Translations under genes and position numbers: made by a program
Part shown: positions 17,992 to 27,592 of the stretch, in pieces
How the letters are laid out: the number at the start of each line of letters is the position of its first letter
How positions within the stretch are numbered: position 1 is the first letter of the stretch
Notes under the pieces: generated by a model
Seen by the model: the letters and a program-made list of their open reading frames with translations, nothing else
Database searches by the model: none
What the model was told of the DNA's origin: nothing
Assembly (NCBI GenBank): GCA_019787685.1
Contig: JAHNUO010000001.1
Coordinates: forward strand, 620,001 to 684,000
Direction: 5' to 3'
Length of the DNA: 64,000 nucleotides
Source: Chiua virens
Taxonomy: Eukaryota; Basidiomycota; Agaricomycetes; Boletales; Boletaceae

Positions 17992-19008
17992 ATGCAACGC
18001 TCACAGGTTCGTGCGAATGCCATATCGATATCGTGTACTGCAATACATAGTTCACATCAACAGGTAGTGCCATCCGCGTCCACCTCAATGGGAAGTCTGA
18101 AAAGAGTCCTCTCGCCAGAGCTGGTTCAAGTTGCTGCACCTGCATCCTCTGTCTCATCGAAGCAAACATCACGTCGCCCCGCCAAACGGTCCAAGCCGTC
18201 TCCAGGCGCATCACAGCCTACTCCCCCTACTCAAAAGACGGCGCATTCTACGCCGCCCTCCCCTGTCAAGCTATTCAAGGGGCACGTTACAGCTGCCGCT
18301 AGTCATCGAACGACAGAATCAACCGAGGAAACCCAACCAGGCGTACTCAAACCCGTCGTCGTTCCCCAACCAACCGTAACAGAGCTTTCTCCCAGCTTTT
18401 CTGGCAACTTTGATTTGTACGGAATGTATTTGCCCTACCTCGCCAAACTCTGTTTACCCCCAGGAGCAACGTCACCCGACTATTCCGCAGTATACGACAG
18501 GATTCTCTCCTCCCAGGCCAAACACGATTACACAGCACGCTGCTTTCTCTCACCCCACGACGTATCCACGGCTGTCCCGCCTCATGGTCGATTCGAGAGC
18601 TCATCCATCATTGATCCCATGGCCGAACGCCCATTTGAAATCAATCTCGATTCGTTCACGTACAAGAAAGCTCTTACGTTCACGCCGACTGAGCGTTTGT
18701 CATTTCAAGTTCCCGAACACAGTACGTCAGGACCGGGTCTCGTGGGGCACACTGGACTTTTGCCGGTTTGTGGTATCAAGAACGCCAGGGGAATTTTCAA
18801 AATCAAACGGGTCTGGACAAGGGAACAGGGCGGCTTGCTCCGAGAGCTCTTTGAAGGTTTCTTCTCCTTCAGTGTAGGCTATGACAGCATGTATCGGAAG
18901 GCGGGCCATGGTAACGGAGCGACGTACAAGTTCGCTTTTTGGGGGGTGCGGGCGATGAAGGATAACACGGGCAAGGAGATCGGTCTTGGGCCTGGAAAAA
19001 CCTGGTAA
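17992..19008 (+). CDS. Conserved-looking protein, function unknown
   Basis: A 338-codon frame is open throughout, but the first part contains a good 57-nt intron (GTTCGT to CAACAG, 18,007-18,063). Splicing it gives MQRSQ followed by VVPSASTSMGSLKR. The N-terminal third is Ser/Pro/Lys-rich with a basic cluster (RRPAKRSKPSP) that could be a nuclear signal. The C-terminal two thirds looks globular (GNFDLYGMYLPYLAKLCLPP, EINLDSFTYKKALTFTPTER, FKIKRVWTREQGGLLREL, GNGATYKFAFWGVRAMKD) and ends GKEIGLGPGKTW before TAA. I recognise no named domain. The length without stops and the sharp ordered/disordered division support a real gene. Confidence 0.75.
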   Translation: MQRSQVRANAISISCTAIHSSHQQVVPSASTSMGSLKRVLSPELVQVAAPASSVSSKQTSRRPAKRSKPSPGASQPTPPTQKTAHSTPPSPVKLFKGHVTAAASHRTTESTEETQPGVLKPVVVPQPTVTELSPSFSGNFDLYGMYLPYLAKLCLPPGATSPDYSAVYDRILSSQAKHDYTARCFLSPHDVSTAVPPHGRFESSSIIDPMAERPFEINLDSFTYKKALTFTPTERLSFQVPEHSTSGPGLVGHTGLLPVCGIKNARGIFKIKRVWTREQGGLLRELFEGFFSFSVGYDSMYRKAGHGNGATYKFAFWGVRAMKDNTGKEIGLGPGKTW

Positions 19009-19295
19009 CCCTCAGACTCCACCAGTCATTCCATTCGTATCGTCGTCGATTTGATTCATACCAGTACGTTGTACCACTCAAATTTCGTTTTGTACCCAAG
19101 GGAATATCCAATGACGAGTAGAACAAGTGAAGTATCTCATGCCAGTGGTTCTTCCAACTGTGACAGCTCCAGCTCCCTTCCACACCTAAAAATGAAGAGT
19201 GAGACGCTATGGATGATTCAGACATTAGGTTGGATATACGCCCTGAGTTGGTGTTGCATGGATAAATTGAGGCTGATGGCGAAGTTAGAGTTCTC

Positions 19296-20839
19296 ATGGC
19301 GACATCACCACCATCGCCTCTGCACACTCTACGCATCCATCAGCAACCCGTCTTGGCCGTCTTCGTGTCGTCCGATAACGAACGCATATACTCTGGCGAT
19401 GCAAAAGGCCGGGTCGTTATCACATCCACCAGATCGCTTCGTGCGATCGCAGACTGGGACGCCCACAAAGAAGGCCTCCTCGGCATCGAGGAGTACGACC
19501 ACCACATCATCACGTCCGTCTCCTCTCGTTGGCACGGCATGGCACTGACGACGCGTCGCCAAGCCACGGCAGAGACAGCAAGGTTCACGTCTGGCAGCGA
19601 CCGACGGAGGACGTGTCTATCCGACTGGGTGGAGCGGCGTCTTTGACAGATCAGCCGCCGCCTCCGTTGTGTTATTCCTTGGACGTCAATGCGCTCAACT
19701 TTTGTCGGTTCTCGCTTGCGAAGACGCCTAGTCTGGATGGCGGCATGATGGCGTTCATTGCCGTCCCGAACCTCGTCGAATCTGCCCTGGTAAGCACCAT
19801 CAAGCATCTGCAGCTTCTATACCAAGCTTGCTCTTCAGGCGGATATCTGGACATTGCCCAACCGCTCAAGGCTTCATGCTGCGATCGGGGACCCACAAAA
19901 TACTTTCTTCTCAGACGGTCGCTCTGCAAGCAAAACTGGTTGGCCGTCTCTGGGTATATGGCATACGTCCCTACTGAGAACGTCACAGGTATCATCATGT
20001 CGATGCACCTTTATTATGCCCCCTTGACCTCGCCATCCACGTCGACGGCGCAACCAGAATTACGACTCTTGTGCGCGTACGAAGATGGCGGTGTCGTTCT
20101 CCGTCGCCGTACGTCCCCGGAGGGCACGCAGACAGTGGAAGGAAAAGGATGGGAAGTCATCTGGAAGAGTCGATTGCACGTGGAATCAGGTCCGTCATTC
20201 GCGTTCCAATATTCGACCGACGTTCCTGAATGACTCCCGTATTGTCCTAGTGATGGCCATGGACGGTATCAAACGACTGCAGCTTCGGGTTGACGGTGTC
20301 CTGCTGATCACATCATTGGAAGATATGACCTTGTACGTCTTTGTCTTTGTCTTGGACTCCATGCAAAGCTCATTTCAGATCTCTTCAGAATGCAAAGACG
20401 CAGACGGAAGCCGAACAATCAGCACGTGCGTTCAGAACAAAGCATCCAGGAAATGGTGCCATTGCCATCCGTGACTGATGGCCGTGTATGCGCAGCTGGA
20501 GGTTGGGACTGGCCGGTAAGTCTCGTCAGTTCACTCCACTGTCACGCTCGCTCTGACTACTTGGTGTCTAGAGTGCGGCTTTACTCGACAAAGAGCTTCA
20601 AGCCACTCGGAACATTAGTGTATCACAAAGAGAATTGTCACGCCATCACTTTTGCCTCGACATATGGGGGACGTGCTACTGGCCGGGGATCCCAATAACG
20701 CATCGGATGAATCAGGACTGAGGACGACATGACCGACGGGGAAAAGCGACAACGTGGTCGGTGGTTAGTTGTGGCAGGAAAAGACAACCGAGTGTCGATA
20801 TGGGGTTTGATGAGCTTCGAGAGGGGCTCGACCACATAG
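19296..20839 (+). CDS. WD40-repeat protein, ASA1-like (ASTRA-associated)
   Basis: Reading exons together gives a beta-propeller of degenerate WD40 repeats: LHTLRIHQQPVLAVFVSSD, RIYSGDAKGRVVITSTRSL, WDAHKEGLLGI, then HGRDSKVHVWQRP after a 51-nt intron (GTCCGT to CCAAG). Later come NALNFCRFSL, LRLLCAYEDGGVVLRR and AAGGWDWPVRLYSTKSFKPL, and the last repeat RWLVVAGKDNRVSIWGLM ending FERGSTT before TAG. The order and the final repeat resemble ASTRA-associated protein 1 (Asa1, related to metazoan GNB1L), which works with the ASTRA/TTT group in maturation of PIKK kinases. The WD40 assignment is solid; Asa1 is a family-level inference from layout. Confidence 0.72.
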
Positions 20840-21540
20840 CGATATTCACGAACGTCCGAGTCTGCTGTCTATCCTACATTCGGACACTCCAATATTGGTA
20901 CGATGTATGCAATAAATGTATCACAATAAATCAAACCGAAAATGGCTTGAAAACCAGAGGAAGGATCTATATCGCAACCCTCGTTGTGTGTTGATCGAGA
21001 ATCGATCAGACTCCCTCACTTGGAGGGACAGCACGACGCACACCAAAACGATATCTAGCACTCGCATTGACATATACGCCTATTGACTCGTACAGAACGG
21101 CTTCATTCTCGCGATCTTTCGAGAGGCTGCTGCTACCTCAGGGTCGTCCGAGATCGCTCCTCTGACGTCAGTCGTGTGTCGAGATGCTGGTCCGGTTTCG
21201 TCCGCAGGCGAGAAGACAAAGTAGGGATGGTCCTCGACTACGAAATCCGTGCGTTCGGAGAACTATGTCTGTCGAGATGCCAACCAAACGTGCAAAATCC
21301 GTGGCAGGTGCGGACGTGTTCTTCAGTGCGTTCCAGCCTGAGGTCATATCTCGATGCCGACGACGTTTTGAAGGTGGTCCGTCAAGTAATGTATAACCAT
21401 GGAAATGGTTTTTATTATCATCAAACCACCTCATTTGGCCGTCAGATTATACTCACCTCCGTGTGGATTTTCTCGTTCTTGATTACGACCTGCTTTTCGC
21501 CACGTCCGACTCCCATGTCAAGCTTCACTACTTGCGTGTA
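20840..21540. other. Intergenic region, possible gene remnant
   Basis: No convincing gene. Overlapping frames on both strands around 21,083-21,434 have no recognisable domain. The pogo-like element is inserted immediately downstream, so a disrupted gene cannot be excluded. Confidence 0.3.
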
Positions 21541-22269
21541 CAGTCGACTCCCTTGTAACCCATACCCCTTATAACCCATACTCCCTAATAACCCATACAT
21601 TTTCCTGACTCCCGAGTCTGTTCGCAGTAAATTCTGGCCATACCCCATACCCCATACCCCATAGCCATTTGGATGGTGATAACCCATACGTCGCTGTATC
21701 AGAAAGTGCCAGGATTATATAACCATTGTATTTTGCTCATCCCAACATGGCAATAATGACACAACTCTTCAACAGAAGTCCAATAATGGTCATTTCAATG
21801 AGAAAATTTATATAATTTTGTCGAATTTGAGATACGATCACATGGTAATTTATGGTAAGTCATTCCCGGCCATGCAAAAAAGTTGCGACGTACGCTTTAA
21901 TCAAATTGACCTTTCCGAGCTTCTTAACCCTGCTTGCGAGGCACACAACATGTCCGAAGCAACTGACCAGGAGATTTGTGATGCTGTCATGGAGCTTGAC
22001 ACTCACTTTGCTCACGTGTTGGAAATGATGTTGTGTAGGTTCAGTCGTGAAACGTGTACGTAGGGCATGCAGAGCATGAATAATACCAAGATTACCATGA
22101 CTAGCTATTTCACTCGTACATAACACCCTTGCATTACCACTAAGCTGGTGGAGATACATATATGAAAATTTGTCTTGTAATTAGTGACCTGTTGTATACC
22201 CCATACTCTCCCATAACCCATGACTTATGACGACTCCCGAGGGGGTATGGGTTATAAGGGAGTCGACTG
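21541..22269. mobile_element. Non-autonomous Tc1/pogo-like element, 729 bp
   Basis: The left end begins CAGTCGACTCCC and the right end finishes with its inverse, GGGAGTCGACTG. The terminal inverted repeats match at 27 of 28 positions. Both ends are flanked by TA (21,539-21,540 and 22,270-22,271), the target duplication typical of Tc1/mariner and pogo elements. Sub-terminal copies of TAACCCATAC cluster at both ends, at least six within 150 bp of the left end. An internal 81-codon frame (+, 21,818-22,063) includes LLNPACEAHNMSEATDQEIC, faintly like the C-terminal tail of fungal DDE transposases, so it may be a remnant. No full transposase is present. Confidence 0.85.
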
Positions 22270-22497
22270 TATTCATCTACAAAGCGGCAGAACAACGTTA
22301 TTGTTGCGTTATCGCTTGACGACTCTCTGTGGCCTTTTGAGAGCGATGATTGGACAATGGGTTGGCAAATATGGATATCCAGGGCTACTAACCTGGCCTA
22401 ACCAAATCTAGGCACCTAAAAGGTAGAGGTTGGGCTCGCTTATGCGGTTTCAACTTTTAGATGTTGTATGACCTCGCCGATCGCCGATCGCCTCGCC

Positions 22498-22726
22498 TGT
22501 CGGAAAAACCCATCGCTTATTGCAATAGGAAAGGATTGCAATAGATTCAAATAAGCTTGAGAATTCGACGCGGAGATAAAATCGCATTGTATTGCCGATT
22601 GCAAGGCATTGGAATAGAATTGCAATCAAAATTTTCTATTTCAATCTATTGAAATACTATTAAGATACAAAAGCCCTTATTTTGGGCATTGCAAGCTATT
22701 GAATTAAATATTTGGTTTTTCCGACA
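22498..22726. mobile_element. MITE-like element with 13-bp inverted repeats
   Basis: A perfect 13-bp terminal inverted repeat (TGTCGGAAAAACC on the left, its complement on the right) bounds 229 bp of AT-rich DNA with repeated ATTGCAAT and CTATTGAA words. The interior is clearly more AT-rich than its flanks and has no useful reading frame. The flanking duplication is uncertain (possibly CC). It is most simply a miniature inverted-repeat transposon of unknown superfamily. Confidence 0.6.
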
Positions 22727-23034
22727 CCAACAACCTGGGTCCGTTTCTAACCGTACACTGAAGGATGGAAAGCGTGCCAGTGGTGCGCGGTGTCATTGGT
22801 CAGCATTCTCCGCGCGCTCCAAAACGACGATGACGGCACGGGAAGTACGTGTGGCTGGCGGCGGACCACCCTCTCCCGCTCAGCGCATTCACGGATATGC
22901 GTGTCTTTCCCGTCGATGAGGATGCTACCTTGCAAAAGAAGAGTGACAATGGCCGCCTCGGGGTGACGAAATCGAGTACGTTCAAGTCATTGTCGTCCGA
23001 GCACTGACGACACGATCGGAATTTTTCAGAGGCA

Positions 23035-23444
23035 TTCTAGCCTGAGGGGAGATCTCGAGGCATACGCACTGACGGACCTTGCGGACCAGTATCCATACGT
23101 CGAAGGCAGGCTCGCAGGCATGGGCAATGAGGTACTATTAGGAGACCCTGGAGTGTTGGGCGTTCTGGATAAATTGGTGGCTGTACAAGCGCAGAAAGAG
23201 TCGAGTTTGGACTTTCCGGCGCAGTCCGGCACGGTTCGTTGGGCTCCAGAAGCGAAGGTTAGTATTCGCCAGTGGTTCCGAGTCTCGGAATGTAGGAAAA
23301 CGAGGTTCGTCGTCCTTTGTCTCTGAGTCAATGCCGCGTTCTCGATCCATCAAACATCCTTCCCTCCAGCTCCAGTTCGAAACAGGTGATCAAGGCGCAT
23401 CAAGAGTCGTTTGGAGCAGAACGAGGAAAAGGGGCTACCCGTAA
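23035..23444 (+). CDS. Unrecognised gene, 3' part only
   Basis: Two exons join through a plausible intron (GTTAGT at about 23,258 to CCTCCAG at 23,369). They give a continuous frame including GDLEAYALTDLADQYPYVEG, LLGDPGVLGVLDKLVAVQAQ and FPAQSGTVRWAPEAK, ending VVWSRTRKRGYP before TAA at 23,442-23,444. Leu and charged-residue spacing suggests a helical protein. Upstream frames (22,800-23,030) such as RVFPVDEDATLQKKSDNGRL may be an earlier exon, but I could not join them in phase. The family is not recognised. The MITE-like element lies just upstream, so the gene may be truncated. Confidence 0.4.
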
Positions 23445-23838
23445 TATGGTTGAATGTTTTGGTAAGTGGTGATCGTTTATTTCAGAAGTCTGCTCTTCTT
23501 CACTGCACCAATTATACAGTACTTGGAACACATGGCGTTACGGCGTACAGCTTGAAATACATTCTTGTGACGAAGGCAGTTTGCTCCATCTGTGTGGTCC
23601 AAGTCGACCGTCTTATTTACCTCTCAGCGTTCATCCCGACTGACAACACCAGCAAACTTGGATGGTGCTCCTTCCTCTTGTTATACCCTGAAGCGCGTCC
23701 TGGTTTGGCAGGCGACCCTCGAATAGTTGAGGTCATGGGAAAGACAAAGACCACAGTATACCACCGTGATCCGTCGGCTTCATTCTCGACGCTGCTTCTT
23801 TTTCCTCGTCCGTTTCGTCACAACCAACAGCATCGATA

Positions 23839-26316
23839 TGCCGTCCAGGACAACGTCCGTCGCGGACGTTCTCCCAATGATATTCGATCAGACGAAAATG
23901 ACTGCCTCAAATCATCAGAAAACGTTGTCGCATCCCACAAAGTCCACGTCGAAGGCTCGAACCCGTTGCATTTGCAGAAGTAACAGAACCCATTTACGGT
24001 AGGAGAAGCATCAAACTCACCGACGAGCGCCTTTTCGAACACGCATTTATCGAGCTGCTACTATGTCGTGCCACTGTCCCGAAAAAGGATGTTTCTCAAG
24101 CGCATAGAGTCGTCAAGTTTGTCGGCGCATATGTCTTCTGTATCAGTCTGAAATGTACGCACGTACTTTTCTTTGATAGCAGGCCGCGTTGTCATCTGGT
24201 TTAGCCGAAGAAACAAAGAAGGACGGCGACGACGATACCACTTCACCCCGGTTCATTGCGCGCCTTCTCAACTTCCTCTCAAAAGGACTCGTCCCAAGGA
24301 CAACGTTGTCGGATACCGCTGTGTGCATATACTCACCGCCATGGTTGCCTACCTCGATGAAATAGAGTGCGTCCGTTTAAATTCCACACGCAACTTGTCT
24401 CGATTCATGTTTTACAGCGAGGACGTCTACCTTCCGAGTCTGTTGGGAACAGCCCTCATCGGGCGCATATTCGCCAAAGAAAGCGCATCCACATTCAAGC
24501 AATCGTCGCGCTTTCGAAAGTTTGGGGATCAGAAGATCCCTTCAACGTTGAAGTGGACGCACCTATCACCATCTACGTGCTTCTCGATACCCTCAGCCAT
24601 GGTCCCGCCGCGTTCGTGCCCTTGTCTACTTGGTGTCTTTATTTCTCTAACTGCACTAACTTCAGCAGGAAGTCCGTCGTGTCGCTCATCTCAAGAATCT
24701 CATCATCCCACTTGCAAACCATTCTCCTCCTGCGTTCACGCGACACTGACACTGTCGTGGGTCACCTTGTCTACTCTGCCATTTTTGAGAAAAACTCAGG
24801 ACGGTTCAACTATGGGGCCCTTCCAACCAAGCCTGCTTACCATCGCTCAAAGGGAGTTCATAGTCCACAATAGACTTGGAGATCGTGAGCTCGCAGTCCT
24901 AGGTGTCTGGGTCGATGTCATGAGAGGAACAATCAAGGCGGAGGAGGGTGGTAGCGAGATGGACGGCGTACTAGCGTTGCTCGAGTTCAAAAGTATGCAC
25001 CTGTCTGCTTGAAATCGTGACATGAACTCACCTGACTCCAAAACACAGACGATTTTTGGACTATGTTGACCCCAGAAAGGGCATTTTTGGTGCGTGTATG
25101 TGTGGAGCACTGTATCACAACCAACGACCAAGCGAAGCTGGAGGTATCCTTCCCTGTCGTAACTCGTCTCGCATATCAAATCAGATTCGAAACATCTACA
25201 AATTCCAAGATTTCGATGTGGTAGCCTGAGAATGAGCTATGCGGGTCTCGGCACTAATGGATGCTCCGATCGTGATACGGACAAACGTCTGGATGATCTG
25301 TTCCTGGATATCGTGTTCGTCATCGTGACGTGGAGATGCTCAAACTCGCAGTGAACCTCGACTGCACGGGCGGGATCAGTCGGCGAAAAATGTTTCAGCT
25401 CGTGCGAGAAGAGAGAAGGACAAAGATGCCGGGGACGAAGGAGATGGAGATGGAGCAGACGGCAACAAAGACGGTGCCGTCAGGGTACGCACGGTACCAA
25501 AAGCTCCCAAAGAACTTGGCCCTGAAGAACAGGAACGAACAGGCGCGCTTGATCTTTGGTGCTCGTCTCTTTGGCCCATCGGGATGTTGGAGCGTGTGAA
25601 TGGCGTAAGTCAATTTATCCGCCCTGAGAAGGTCACTGATAGATGATGTTGGAAGGGATCTTGGGTGAATTGATCATTCCAGCCGTCAAGCGCGAGCTCG
25701 CACTCCACGAAGAAGGCCTCGTGTGCCTTGGGTTGTGTTGTCTCACGCACGCATACAATTGCACTTACACTTATGGAACACCACTGATGTGTACCTCACT
25801 AGTGAATGGCCCTTACATCCTTGCAGCTCTTCATCACACAAGTCCAATCTTTCCCCAAAGCACTCAAGATACACATGCTTCAAGTCATTTTCTACATCTT
25901 CATGGTGCACAAAGTCCCTGGGCAGGGTGCAGTTGTGGTATGTTCTGTTTGATGCATTCTATCTTTGTTGTTAGCATACCAACACCTTTGTTGATGACTA
26001 GGGTGAATGGGTCATTGAGTTCCTGGTACAGACTTGATGGGGAAGAATCCAAAAATGTTCAAGCCTTGTTGTGCATCAGGTTCTCCATGCTTATCTTGGC
26101 AGGCATGATTTCTGACAACTGGGTACTTGTCACTGGCACCATTTGTTTGGGACATCTAGAACCTTGATGGTGACATTGTATGACTGGTATTGAAGAGCCT
26201 CATTGTACCTTGTCTCTCACCTGATACCACCAAAAATCAGGAGTTGAGACTGTCTGGCAATTTCTTCCCTGTGTATTGTTATTTGTTGAGCACCAACCAG
26301 CAGTGGATGTGCCAGG
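23839..26316 (+). CDS. Condensin complex G subunit (Cnd3/YCG1/NCAP-G), probably disrupted
   Basis: Pieces in the correct order match the HEAT-repeat condensin G subunit, which helps condensin load on DNA during chromosome condensation: PSRTTSVADVLPMIFDQTK, the FIARLLNFLSKGLV region, VVGYRCVHILTAMVAYLDEI, ALSKVWGSEDPFNVEVDAP, EVRRVAHLKNLII, RAFLVRVCVEHCI, EMLKLAVNLD with KMFQLVRE, ILGELIIPAVKRELALHEEG with CLGLCC, KALKIHMLQVIFYIFMVH and FFPVYCYLL with STNQ. The last pieces correspond to the conserved MNGII..LILP and FFPVFAY..TNQ regions of NCAP-G. Several joins need frame changes or lack good splice sites (near 23,930, 24,880 and 25,230-25,340). The 3' part lies in the CpG-free block. It may be a decaying gene or a real gene with assembly errors. 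The true 3' end beyond 26,316 is unresolved. Confidence 0.62.
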
Positions 26317-26319
26317 TAA

Positions 26320-27592
26320 GATGAACAGTGTCTTGAATTGCTGAATTTTGGGCACTGATACTTCTAATTTCTGGTTCCATGACTGTGGTCCCTCTGCATA
26401 TCCATACATATCTTGACACTTTATTGCTCTAGCATTGACCAACCCTCAATGTCTGCACACAATGCACTCAGCAATTTTGATATGGCACTTAGTAAGAAAT
26501 ACTCAGAGAGAAGCTGTCATGATCCAAGAGTATAGACAACTCAAGTAGCTGGGAAAGTTGTTCAAATTCTTGGATGATATTATGTATACTGTTGTCTAAG
26601 TTGAACAGGGAGGAAATTGAGATGCTGAGGATGAGAAGGTGGAAATGGTGCATGTGATTGGTTGTTATGCACAATAATGGAAATGCTAATCAGAATGTAG
26701 AGGGGCAGGCAATTGGAGAGCATAATGACTAAAACAATGGTCATTAGTGCAGCAGAGCATAAAGGGATGCCAAGGGCAAGGGCAGGGCCAAGGAAAACAA
26801 GTGTATGTCTCCTTTTCATCTGCCTTGAGAATTGATGTAGGCTGCTAGATGACAGAGGAGGGTAAATGGGTTGGACAAGGATCATGACAAGCTGCCTGAG
26901 GATCATGTGGTGCCTACACCATCAAGGTGCTTCCAAAGAGGGTTGCACAAGTGTCCTTGGCCATGCAGTTTTGTTATGAGATCATAGGGACTGAGCTGGA
27001 ATCTGCTGGATATAGGTTGACAAAAAAGATTCCTATACAACACATTCCTGAAAAGGATGAAGACAAAGCAACACTTGCATTGAAATGGCAGAATGCACAT
27101 GCTACATAAGTATGTCTTTCCATTCATTTTCAATTGTTCTAACACCTGGGATGAACAATCAGGCCACCTGAGCTGGACCCATTGTCATTGGGGGCAAAGA
27201 CAATGTCTTATTCAATTATGGAAGAGGAAAAGGAGCTTTTGCTTGTGGTGTAAAGGAGGGGAGCATTTAAACCTAGAATGTACATATAGTGTTTACTATA
27301 TATGTATTTTGTCTCATTTGGATACAGTCCACAATCATTCAAGACAAGTACTTCAGGAAATAGACATTGACAGAAACAGGGACAGAATATGTAAGATATA
27401 AGTCCCATGATTGAATACAGTGGGATTAAATGAGTCAACAAGGATTGTGTAAGCAGGATCCTACAGCAAACACAAATAAGCAAAACAGGTCCTTCAAAGG
27501 AAGCAAAGAAAAGAGGTTGTGGCAAAAGAAAAAAACCTAACACAAACACGTTTTAGACCTTGTAGTATTGTTGTAGCATTGTGCATAGTGGT
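26320..27592. other. Convergent intergenic region, CpG-free
   Basis: No confident gene. The first part may contain the unresolved C-terminal exons of the condensin gene. A frame at 27,093-27,401 contains CLWCKGGEHLNLEC, spaced like a CCHC zinc knuckle (C-x2-C-x4-H-x4-C), but nothing else retrotransposon-like is nearby. The region ends at the stop codon of the GTPase gene. Confidence 0.35.

Noticed and set aside
21555..21690. Telomere-like repeat (TAACCCATACCCC words)
   Set aside because: The copies are irregular, occur near both ends of one element in inverted orientation, and lie within TA-flanked inverted repeats, so they belong to the transposon.
26580..26906. Hydrophobic minus-strand open frame as a membrane protein
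   Set aside because: The hydrophobicity follows from T-rich, CpG-free DNA on that strand. There is no start context or homologue-like pattern.
27231..27275. Retrotransposon Gag zinc knuckle (CLWCKGGEHLNLEC)
   Set aside because: The cysteine spacing fits, but the canonical glycine pattern is missing, and no protease, reverse transcriptase, integrase or LTR is nearby.
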